Positions 1 through 5,870 of a stretch of DNA of 20,991 nt are shown here, piece after piece (the stretch's first letter is position 1; each line of letters starts with the position of its first letter). Source of the stretch: Clostridia bacterium (GTDB lineage Bacteria; Bacillota; Clostridia; Christensenellales; CAG-138). The stretch lies in assembly GCA_016296415.1 (NCBI GenBank), contig JAEDJH010000025.1, positions 1 through 20,991 on the forward strand. The letters are read 5' to 3'. The translations under genes were made by a program, and so were the position numbers. The notes below the pieces were generated by a model. The model saw nothing but the letters and a program-made list of their open reading frames with translations. It made no database searches and was not told where the DNA came from.

Positions 1-54
1 AAAAAGTACGGTCTCAAGGCCGCACGTCGCGCTCCCCAGTTCTCCAAGAGATAA
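1..54 (+). CDS. rpsI: 30S ribosomal protein S9, C-terminal end only
   Basis: The first 17 codons in frame 1 read KKYGLKAARRAPQFSKR and end at TAA 52-54. This is the conserved C-terminal tail of ribosomal protein S9, whose last residues reach the ribosomal P site and contact tRNA. The terminal SKR is nearly invariant in the family. Only the tail lies in the window, so nothing can be said about the start. In Firmicutes rpsI normally follows rplM, which would lie upstream of the window. An intrinsic terminator follows 27 bases after the stop. Confidence 0.93.
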   Translation, partial: KKYGLKAARRAPQFSKR

Positions 55-81
55 TCTGCATTATTTCAAAACAAACAAGAT

Positions 82-115
82 CCCCGAAACCGAACGGTTT
101 TCGGGGCTTTCTTTA
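82..115 (+). terminator. intrinsic terminator after rpsI
   Basis: CCCCGAAACCG (82-92) pairs with CGGTTTTCGGGG (95-106) with one bulged base, across a 2-base centre, followed by the T-rich CTTTCTTT. It ends the ribosomal-protein transcript. In the other direction the same stem is followed by a poorer T tract, so it may only weakly stop minus-strand transcripts leaving the EamA gene. The rest of the gap to 240 holds an isolated extended -10 (TGCTATAAT, 162-169) with no good -35 and no convincing gene. Confidence 0.85.
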
Positions 116-240
116 TGCTCAAAAATCTGCTTTGACGCAAATTCGGGGCAGGTCTTATTTTGCTATAATTTCAGCAACTTTGCTATATGTACCTTCGGGC
201 ATTCTATAATACTTTTGGAAAGAGGTCATTGCCCTACGCT

Positions 241-1164
241 TCACCCCTGCTTGTCGGCAGGAAGCCCTTTGTCCTTTGCAAAAAACACGTCGGACTGTGC
301 AAGCATAACCGCCAAAAAGACAAGTCCGCAGCCGATAAGCTCCGTGGTGCTCATGGATTCTTTAAGAATAAGCCATCCGGCGAGTGCGGCAAAAACGGAC
401 TCAAGACTCATTATGAGCGAAGCGACGGCAGGGCGGGTATTCTTCTGGGCCACGATCTGGAGTGTGTAGCCGACGCAGCTTGACAGCACTCCGGCGTACA
501 AAATGGGCAGCCATGCGCTCATTACTGCACCGAGGCTGATGCTTTCGGATATCGGAAGCATAATGAGGTTCAAAAGACCGCTTACGAAAAACTGAATGCA
601 GGAAAGCTGCAGCCCGTCCACGTGCGGAGCGAACCTGTCGATAACAACGATGTGTGCGGCAAAGCCCACGGCGCAAACGAGAAGGAAAATATCGCCTTTT
701 TCGATAATTGCGCCGTTCGTTTTTTCGTGAAGGCACAGCAGATACATTCCCATAACGGCGAACGCAACGCCGAGCCATACGGCGGCAGGGGGACGCTTTT
801 TTGTGAAAAGCCCCATCAGCGGCACGAATACGATATACAGTGCGGTGATAAACCCCGCTTTGCCCGAGCTTGCGCCGAGCTCAATGCCCTTTTGCTGGAA
901 AAAGCTGGCGATGAACATTATAACGCCGCAGAGTATGCCGCCGACGAAAAGCTTTTTGCGTATCTCGGGAGGGGCGGCTTCGGTGCGGCTTTTGCGTATC
1001 AGCACGACGGGGAGAAGCGCTGCGCCGGCAATAAGGGAGCGGAGCGCATTGAAAGAAAACGTCCCAATGCTGTCCATAGCTACGTTTTGTGCAACGAACG
1101 CCACGCCCCATATCAAGGCGGTCAAAACGAGCAATGAATTTGCAATAAGACGTTTTTTCAACAT
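241..1164 (-). CDS. EamA-family (DMT superfamily) transporter
   Basis: The 307-residue protein is almost entirely hydrophobic and has the drug/metabolite transporter layout of two EamA repeats, about ten membrane segments in all. It starts with LLVLTALIWGVAFVAQ and has the second-repeat signature SLESVFAALAGWLILKE near residues 250-270. Family members export or import small metabolites; E. coli EamA exports O-acetylserine and cysteine, but substrates vary widely and none can be read here. The gene starts 22 bases after the iscU stop on the same strand with only a weak ribosome binding site, so it is probably the last gene of the isc operon. No clear terminator follows it. The family call is firm, the substrate unknown. 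Confidence 0.88.
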   Translation of the reverse strand: MLKKRLIANSLLVLTALIWGVAFVAQNVAMDSIGTFSFNALRSLIAGAALLPVVLIRKSRTEAAPPEIRKKLFVGGILCGVIMFIASFFQQKGIELGASSGKAGFITALYIVFVPLMGLFTKKRPPAAVWLGVAFAVMGMYLLCLHEKTNGAIIEKGDIFLLVCAVGFAAHIVVIDRFAPHVDGLQLSCIQFFVSGLLNLIMLPISESISLGAVMSAWLPILYAGVLSSCVGYTLQIVAQKNTRPAVASLIMSLESVFAALAGWLILKESMSTTELIGCGLVFLAVMLAQSDVFFAKDKGLPADKQG

Positions 1165-1186
1165 CGCTTTATCGAAGTTTTACGTG

Positions 1187-1570
1187 TCAGACGGTGGCTT
1201 TGCCGAGGTTTTCACGGTAGTTCTCAACGGCCGCCTTTACTGCCTCCTCGGCGAGCACGGAGCAGTGGAGCTTTGCGGGCGGCAGTCCCTCGAGCGCTTC
1301 GACAACGGCGGAGTTTGAAAGCTGAAGTGCTTCATCAACGGTCTTGCCCTTGATAAGCTCGGTTGCCATGGAGGAGGTGGCTATGGCAGCGCCGCAGCCG
1401 AAGGTTTTGAAGCTTACATCCTCGATTATGCCGTCATCGTTTACCTTGATGAACATCTGCATTATATCGCCGCACTTGGCGTTGCCTACCATGCCTACGC
1501 CGTTTGCGTCCTCAAGCTCGCCCATGTTGCGGGGATTGGAAAAATGGTCAAGAACTTTTTCGGTGTACAT
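1187..1570 (-). CDS. iscU: Fe-S cluster assembly scaffold IscU/NifU N-terminal type
   Basis: A 127-residue single-domain scaffold on which [2Fe-2S] clusters are built from sulfur delivered by IscS before transfer to apoproteins. The three conserved ligand cysteines are present: C33 in NAKCGD, C59 in FGCGAA and C103 in LHCS. The conserved aspartate D35, matching D39 of E. coli IscU, is also there. The N-terminal motif VLDHFSNPRNMG is typical. The length fits stand-alone IscU rather than three-domain NifU. It starts 22 bases downstream of iscS behind an AAAGGAT-like ribosome binding site. No iscA, hscB, hscA or fdx follows, as is usual in Clostridia. Confidence 0.96.
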   Translation of the reverse strand: MYTEKVLDHFSNPRNMGELEDANGVGMVGNAKCGDIMQMFIKVNDDGIIEDVSFKTFGCGAAIATSSMATELIKGKTVDEALQLSNSAVVEALEGLPPAKLHCSVLAEEAVKAAVENYRENLGKATV

Positions 1571-1592
1571 ATCGTCAGATCCTTTCGTCGGT

Positions 1593-2753
1593 TTATTTGT
1601 TATACAGGGGTGACATCTTCCTCAGCCGTTCGACAACGGTGGGGAGAGTTTTGATAACGTAGTCTATTTCCTCCTCGGTGGTTTTGTCGCTGAGCGTGAG
1701 CCTTATCGAGCCGTGCGCCGTTTCGTGCGGTATGCCCATGGCAAGCAGAACGTGCGAGGGGTCGATCGAGGCGGAGGCGCATGCGGAGCCGGAGGAGGCG
1801 GCAATGCCGAGCATATCCAGCATCATAAGCACCGATTCGCCCTCGATGTATTTGATGCTGATATTAACGTTGTTGGGGAGGCGGTTTTGACGGTGTCCGT
1901 TGAGCTTTACCTCGGGGATGGTGCTTTCGATGCCCTCGATGAGCTTATCCCTGAGCGCCGCAACCTTTGGCATATCAACGGCTATTCTTTCGGCAGCCTT
2001 TTCGATAGCGGCGCCGAGCCCGACTATTCCGGGTACGTTTTCGGTGCCGGCCCTGCGCTTTCTCTCCTGCGCACCGCCCGTCATCTGAGGCATAAGCCCG
2101 ATGCCCCGCCTTACGTACAGCGCACCGACGCCCTTGGGTCCGTGGAACTTGTGGGCGGAGAGCGACAGCATATCAATGTTCATCGCTTTTACATCGATGG
2201 CAATGTGACCTATCGCCTGCACCGCATCGGTATGGAAATACACCTTGCGGCGGCGGCAGATTTCGCCTATCTCGGCGATGGGCATTATCGTTCCGACCTC
2301 GTTGTTTGCAAACATAACGCTGACAAGAACGGTGCTGTCCTTTATTGCGTTTTCGACCGCTTCCGCACTTACTGCACCAAACTCGTCAACGGGCAGGAAC
2401 GTTACGTCATAGCCGTCCTTTTCAAGCTGCTCGCATGTGTGCATTATCGCATGATGCTCGACGGCGGTGGTTATGATGTGGTTGCCCTTCGATTTATACT
2501 TTTGCAGTATTCCCTTTATTGCGAGGTTATCCGCCTCGGTGCCGCCGGCGGTGAATATTATCTCGTCGGGGGAGGCGTTGAGCGCATCGGCGACCTGCTT
2601 TCTTGCGGTGTCCACGCCCTTTACCGCTTCACGCCCGAAGGAGTGATGCTGGTTTGAGGGGTTGCCGTATATCTCGGTCAGATACGGCATCATTTTTTCC
2701 AAAACCTCGCTGTCAAGCGCCGTCGTTGCGGCGTTGTCAAGATATACCTTCAT
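1593..2753 (-). CDS. iscS: cysteine desulfurase (IscS/NifS group)
   Basis: A PLP enzyme of 386 residues that converts L-cysteine to alanine and hands persulfide sulfur to IscU and other acceptors. It begins with the family hallmark YLDNAATT. The PLP-binding lysine is K202 in SLSAHKFHGPKG, and the catalytic cysteine is C325 in SSGSACASAS, matching K206 and C328 of E. coli IscS. The loop sequence marks a group I desulfurase rather than SufS/CsdA. The ATG lies inside the end of iscR (17-base overlap) with AGGAG seven bases upstream, so translation is probably coupled. The length is normal and nothing is missing. Confidence 0.97.
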   Translation of the reverse strand: MKVYLDNAATTALDSEVLEKMMPYLTEIYGNPSNQHHSFGREAVKGVDTARKQVADALNASPDEIIFTAGGTEADNLAIKGILQKYKSKGNHIITTAVEHHAIMHTCEQLEKDGYDVTFLPVDEFGAVSAEAVENAIKDSTVLVSVMFANNEVGTIMPIAEIGEICRRRKVYFHTDAVQAIGHIAIDVKAMNIDMLSLSAHKFHGPKGVGALYVRRGIGLMPQMTGGAQERKRRAGTENVPGIVGLGAAIEKAAERIAVDMPKVAALRDKLIEGIESTIPEVKLNGHRQNRLPNNVNISIKYIEGESVLMMLDMLGIAASSGSACASASIDPSHVLLAMGIPHETAHGSIRLTLSDKTTEEEIDYVIKTLPTVVERLRKMSPLYNK

Positions 2754-3213
2754 TGTTCATTCTCCTAATTTGCTTTTTATAGTCGTCTGCCATGTCCCGA
2801 AGCGTTGTTTCCCGAAGCACGGCATTTATTTTATTTTGAAGCCGCAGCCAAAGCGGGCGGGCGGAGCATATACATACGTTTTCGCACTCTGCGCCGTCCG
2901 TTCCCACGCAGTCTACGAGCGTGGTACCTTCCAGCACCGAAAGTATGTCCAGCACGCTTATTTCCTCCGCAGGTCGGGAAAGGGAGTAGCCGCCCTGTGC
3001 GCCCCTTGCGGTGACGACGAGTCCGGCCCGTTTAAGGCTGCCCATTATCTGCTCGAGGTATGCTTCGCTTATCCCCTGCTGCTGTGCAAGATAGGCGATG
3101 CTGGCGTATTGCTTTGATTCGGACGCATCGGCAGCCGTTTCGGGCGGCGGAGCGGTGATCGCAATGTCCACCAGCGCCTTCAGACCGTAGCGTCCCCTCG
3201 TGGTAAGCTTCAT
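2737..3213 (-). CDS. iscR: Rrf2-family Fe-S regulator (IscR-like)
   Basis: A 158-residue winged-helix regulator with the classic Rrf2 start MKLTTRGRYGLKALVD and the recognition-helix region around ISEAYLEQIMGSLKRAGLV. The cluster-binding segment has four cysteines, C102, C110, C114 and C116; C102-C110-C116 resembles the three-cysteine arrangement of IscR, although the first spacing is two residues longer than in E. coli. Residues 21-36 form a longer, Pro/Ala-rich wing loop. First gene of the isc operon, it probably represses its own promoter when holding a cluster: an IscR-like dyad covers the transcription start. CymR-type cysteine regulators are relatives, but cysteines plus isc context favour IscR. 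Confidence 0.9.
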   Translation of the reverse strand: MKLTTRGRYGLKALVDIAITAPPPETAADASESKQYASIAYLAQQQGISEAYLEQIMGSLKRAGLVVTARGAQGGYSLSRPAEEISVLDILSVLEGTTLVDCVGTDGAECENVCICSARPLWLRLQNKINAVLRETTLRDMADDYKKQIRRMNNEGIS

Positions 3214-3218
3214 AAGTC

Positions 3219-3243
3219 AATTCCTATTATTTTAGTCGGGAAT
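3219..3243 (-). promoter_or_regulatory. candidate IscR operator (type 1-like)
   Basis: On the minus strand this 25-base site opens with ATTCCCGACTAAAAT and closes with AATAGGAATT. Against the E. coli type 1 IscR consensus ATASYYGACTRWWWY plus its mirrored half, as I remember it, the left half matches at all but one position and the right half keeps only the looser positions. The site lies between the -10 box and the start codon of iscR, roughly -6 to +19, where a bound repressor would block transcription. The consensus match is by eye; binding is inferred. Confidence 0.6.
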
Positions 3244-3272
3244 ATTATACCACCGCATTTTTATCTTGTAAA
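3244..3272 (-). promoter_or_regulatory. sigma-A-type promoter of the isc operon
   Basis: On the minus strand TTTACA (3267-3272) and TATAAT (3244-3249) are separated by exactly 17 bases. The -10 is a perfect match and the -35 differs from TTGACA at two positions. Expected transcription start is near 3237, inside the candidate IscR operator. Confidence 0.82.
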
Positions 3273-3275
3273 GCA

Positions 3276-3297
3276 ATCCTTACCGTTTTGGTAGGAT
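3276..3297. repeat. inverted repeat upstream of the isc promoter
   Basis: ATCC-T-TACC (3276-3284) is mirrored by GGTA-GGAT (3290-3297) around GTTTT. Read on the minus strand it shares the pattern AT-CC-AC-AAAA-AGGA-T with the candidate IscR operator at 3219-3243. It lies just upstream of the -35 box, centred near -50. It could be a second regulator site; there is no T run, so it is not a terminator. Confidence 0.45.
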
Positions 3298-3346
3298 ATA
3301 TTTTGCTCTCCGTCGGGCTTATGGCGTGCAAAGTGGTTTATTGCGG

Positions 3347-3375
3347 TTGAATACGGCGAAAAAGTATGCTACAAT
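3347..3375 (+). promoter_or_regulatory. promoter of ybaB-recR
   Basis: TTGAAT (3347-3352) and TACAAT (3370-3375) are 17 bases apart, with a TGC extended -10 element directly before TACAAT. A strong GGAGGT ribosome binding site (3395-3400) follows before the ybaB ATG. It diverges from the isc promoter. Confidence 0.75.
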
Positions 3376-3407
3376 GCTGTGAGAAATCAAAATCGGAGGT
3401 AACATAA

Positions 3408-3740
3408 ATGGCAAGAGGCGGATTCAATCTGGGCGGCGCAAATATGCAGCAGCTTATGAAGGAAGCTCAGCGTATGCAGGACAATATGGCAAAGGCAAAG
3501 GAAGAGGTTGACAACAGCGAGTTTGAAGCCACCGTCGGCGGCGGCGTTGTAAAGGCGGTTGTTTACGGCAGAAAGGAGCTCAAATCCATCGAAATAAATC
3601 CCGAGTGCGTCGATCCCGACGACGTGGAAATGCTTCAGGATCTTATAATCGGCGCAGTAAACGAAGCACTCCGTTCCGCTGACGAAGCCATGAACACGAA
3701 GATGGCGAAGTTTACGGGCGGAATGAACCTGGGCTTTTAA
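3408..3740 (+). CDS. ybaB: YbaB/EbfC nucleoid-associated protein
   Basis: A small DNA-binding protein of 110 residues in the YbaB/EbfC family, which forms tweezer-like dimers that coat DNA. Family features are the glycine-rich start (GGFNLGGANMQQLMKEAQRMQ), the N-terminal helix (QRMQDNMAKAKEEV), the EATVGGGVVKAVV strand pair and the C-terminal helix NEALRSADEAMNTKM followed by a Gly-rich tail. The start is set by GGAGGT eight bases upstream. recR follows after six bases, the conserved ybaB-recR pairing. The usual upstream partner dnaX is not here; its place is taken by the divergent isc operon. Confidence 0.96.
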   Translation: MARGGFNLGGANMQQLMKEAQRMQDNMAKAKEEVDNSEFEATVGGGVVKAVVYGRKELKSIEINPECVDPDDVEMLQDLIIGAVNEALRSADEAMNTKMAKFTGGMNLGF

Positions 3741-3746
3741 TTTTCC

Positions 3747-4346
3747 ATGAGTTCAGCCGTTGAACCGATACAAACGCTTGCGGTAAAGCTGTCGATGCTT
3801 CCCGGGATAGGGAGCAAAACGGCGGTGCGGCTTGCGTACCATATTCTCGAGATGCCAGAGGAGTCCGCAAGGGAGCTGGCACGGGCGATCGAAAATGCAA
3901 GGGAAAAGGTGCATTTCTGCTCCGTGTGCGGCAACTACACCGATGCGGAGCTTTGCTCTGTCTGCGCCGACCCGACAAGAACCGGGGAGCTTGTGTGCGT
4001 GGTGGAGAACGCCAGGGATATAACCGCAATGGAAAAAATGCGGGAGTTTCACGGCAGATACCACGTGCTGGGCGGAGTAATATCCCCTATGGACGGCATT
4101 GGCCCCGGGGATATCCGGATAAAGGAGCTTCAGACGAGGATAGCCGAGGAGGGCATAACGGAGGTAATAATAGCCACCAATCCCGATGTGGAGGGAGAGG
4201 CGACCGCCACCTATATTTCAAGGCTGCTTAAACCGTTCGGCGTGAGGGTGACAAGGATAGCTCACGGCATACCCATCGGCGGTAATCTCGAGTACGTCGA
4301 TGAAATGACCCTTTACAAGGCGATAGAGGGCAGACGGGAATTGTAA
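3747..4346 (+). CDS. recR: recombination mediator RecR
   Basis: A 199-residue protein that works with RecO (and RecF) to load RecA on gapped DNA. Domains in order: helix-hairpin-helix around LPGIGSKTAVRLA (residues 18-30), a four-cysteine zinc site C58, C61, C70, C73 (CSVCGNYTDAELCSVC), a Toprim domain from about 80 (VCVVENARDITAMEK) to 170, and a C-terminal Walker-B-like region with the typical GIPIGGNLEYVDEMTL ending. Length is standard. No ribosome binding site is visible before the ATG, which sits six bases after the ybaB stop, so translation is probably coupled. An intrinsic terminator follows. Confidence 0.97.
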   Translation: MSSAVEPIQTLAVKLSMLPGIGSKTAVRLAYHILEMPEESARELARAIENAREKVHFCSVCGNYTDAELCSVCADPTRTGELVCVVENARDITAMEKMREFHGRYHVLGGVISPMDGIGPGDIRIKELQTRIAEEGITEVIIATNPDVEGEATATYISRLLKPFGVRVTRIAHGIPIGGNLEYVDEMTLYKAIEGRREL

Positions 4347-4355
4347 AATAAACCG

Positions 4356-4390
4356 AAAAAGCGGCTCTTGACACAGGGGGCGCTTTTTTT
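4356..4390 (+). terminator. intrinsic terminator after recR
   Basis: AAAAAGCG (4356-4363) pairs with CGCTTTTT (4381-4388) across a 17-base loop that may extend the stem with CTC/GGG, followed by further Ts. It closes the ybaB-recR transcript ten bases after the recR stop. Confidence 0.75.
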
Positions 4391-4479
4391 GACGGCGCAA
4401 AAGTTCAAAAATTGTTTTCAGTTTTGAAACCTTTTTTCGCCTGCAACGTATTAGTATATATATAAGGAGGGATGTATTT

Positions 4480-5403
4480 ATGAAAAAATGGATTTTTGTC
4501 ATAACAACAGCGGTTGCCTTGACCGCCGTACTTTCTTCCTGCATGATTTCCACGCTTCCGACGATGCCCTCCGTGCATACCGACGGCACTGCGGCGTTTT
4601 ATGAGTCGAAAAACCTGTTCAAGCTGTCCGATTCCATCGTAAAAGCCACCTGCATCGCCAAAAACGGCGACGGCGATACCGCAAAAAACGACCTTATCGT
4701 AAAGCATCACCTTTTCGGCAGACTCAACGTGGGACAGGTGTTTTCCATATACGGCAAGGGCTTTGAGCCGGATTGCGACTATCTTCTGTACCTTGCGGAG
4801 GGCGAGGACGGTGCGTATCAAACCGTTGTTTCGCCGTTCGGGATGGTTGGGGACGACGTTATCTGGTCGGACGGGACCGTCATTCCGCTCTCGGATATAA
4901 AGACCGACATCGGCATGAGAATGGCGATAATCGAGGCGCCCGGAGAGGTTTATTTCCACGAAGACTACAAAGGTCTTGTGAACGGAAGCGACCTTGTGGT
5001 GTCCGCAAACGTGCTCAGGGTTTCCATGCCGTCCGAAACGACGCTCCGCTACACCGCAAAGGGAATAACCGCCGAATGCACCGTGCAGGCGAGGCGCATA
5101 ACATTGCTTGTGGAGGAGTGCTTCAAGGGGGATGCGGAAAAATGGTCAATAATAACCGTTATATACGTGCCCGACAGCTATGCGACGATGCTCAGCAGCA
5201 CAACGCACGACGTGTTTGACGGGCGGTATGCCCCCGACGATATCGAAGCCATACTCAAGGTTGGCGCAAAGGGAATGTTCTTCCTCAAAAAGAGCCCCGA
5301 TGAAAGACATAACGTTTATTTTCCCGTCAATCCTCTGCAGGGCATAATGCGAAACGGTGCGGAGAGAAAAAAGACGAATACGGTTGTTGAACTGCCCGAA
5401 TGA
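4480..5403 (+). CDS. putative lipoprotein with two related domains, function unknown
   Basis: 307 residues. The N-terminus (MKKWIFVITTAVALTAVLSSC) is a lipoprotein signal peptide with lipobox LSSC and C21 as the predicted lipidated residue, so the protein should sit on the outer face of the membrane. The rest falls into two halves of the same plan, about 45-135 and 165-290. Each has a SD-I/L-V-x-A strand, a segment ending in a V/L-x2-x-FG/FKG turn, an I-x-V/Y strand, then a block ending in YLLYL or MFFLKK and a Y-x4-P-F/L-x-G-M/I motif. I know no function for it. AGGAGG lies nine bases before the ATG. The preceding 133-base gap has a recR terminator and a weak TTGAAA, but no clear promoter. 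Confidence 0.75.
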   Translation: MKKWIFVITTAVALTAVLSSCMISTLPTMPSVHTDGTAAFYESKNLFKLSDSIVKATCIAKNGDGDTAKNDLIVKHHLFGRLNVGQVFSIYGKGFEPDCDYLLYLAEGEDGAYQTVVSPFGMVGDDVIWSDGTVIPLSDIKTDIGMRMAIIEAPGEVYFHEDYKGLVNGSDLVVSANVLRVSMPSETTLRYTAKGITAECTVQARRITLLVEECFKGDAEKWSIITVIYVPDSYATMLSSTTHDVFDGRYAPDDIEAILKVGAKGMFFLKKSPDERHNVYFPVNPLQGIMRNGAERKKTNTVVELPE

Positions 5404-5409
5404 CGGCTA

Positions 5410-5438
5410 TTGAATATGGAACCGATCGGTGATATAAT
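5410..5438 (+). promoter_or_regulatory. promoter of ridA-comEC
   Basis: TTGAAT (5410-5415) and a perfect TATAAT (5433-5438) are 17 bases apart, beginning seven bases after the stop of the lipoprotein gene. AGGAGG (5480-5485) and the ridA ATG follow, leaving a short untranslated leader. Confidence 0.83.
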
Positions 5439-5491
5439 TATCCAAAACAACACGTTCGGCAAATTAAGCGGACGGAAGCAGGAGGATAATT

Positions 5492-5869
5492 ATGAAGGAA
5501 ATTATTGTAGCTCAAAACGCACCGAAGGCGATCGGTCCCTATTCCCATGCGACGGCGATGAACGGAATGATCTTCACGTCCGGACAAATCGGTCTTGATC
5601 CCGAAACAGGCGTTTTGGCGGAGGGCGTTGAGGCGCAGGCGAGGCAGACGATGACCAACCTGAAAAACGTACTCAAAACCGCCGGCGCAGGCATGGACGA
5701 TGTTGTGAAAACCACCGTTTTTGTAAAGGATCTTGCCGACTTTGCAAAGGTCAACGCAATCTACGGAAGCTATTTCGAGGGCGATTTCCCCGCACGCTCC
5801 TGCGTACAGGTCGCCGCACTTCCCGCAGGTGCGCTGGTTGAGGTAGAGGCCATAGCGTTCAGACGCTGA
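5492..5869 (+). CDS. ridA: RidA family reactive enamine/imine deaminase
   Basis: A 125-residue protein of the RidA (YjgF/YER057c/UK114) family, which forms trimers and hydrolyses reactive 2-aminoacrylate-type enamines and imines released by PLP enzymes, freeing ammonia. The key arginine is R102 in PARSCVQV (R105 of E. coli RidA) and E117 matches E. coli E120. The signature AIGPYSHA near the N-terminus and FTSGQIGLDPETG are typical of the archetypal RidA subgroup. The ATG follows AGGAGG by six bases. comEC begins one base after its stop, so both are likely on one transcript. Length is normal. Confidence 0.96.
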   Translation: MKEIIVAQNAPKAIGPYSHATAMNGMIFTSGQIGLDPETGVLAEGVEAQARQTMTNLKNVLKTAGAGMDDVVKTTVFVKDLADFAKVNAIYGSYFEGDFPARSCVQVAALPAGALVEVEAIAFRR

Positions 5870-5870
5870 A

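Noticed and set aside
187..483. 98-codon plus-strand frame after an isolated TATAAT near 164-169
   Set aside because: It overlaps the EamA gene antisense, lacks a ribosome binding site, and the -10 has no -35. An antisense transcript cannot be excluded but nothing supports a protein.
1713..2657. 314-codon plus-strand frame inside iscS
   Set aside because: Antisense shadow of a firmly identified cysteine desulfurase; the composition is that of a complement frame and there is no start signal.
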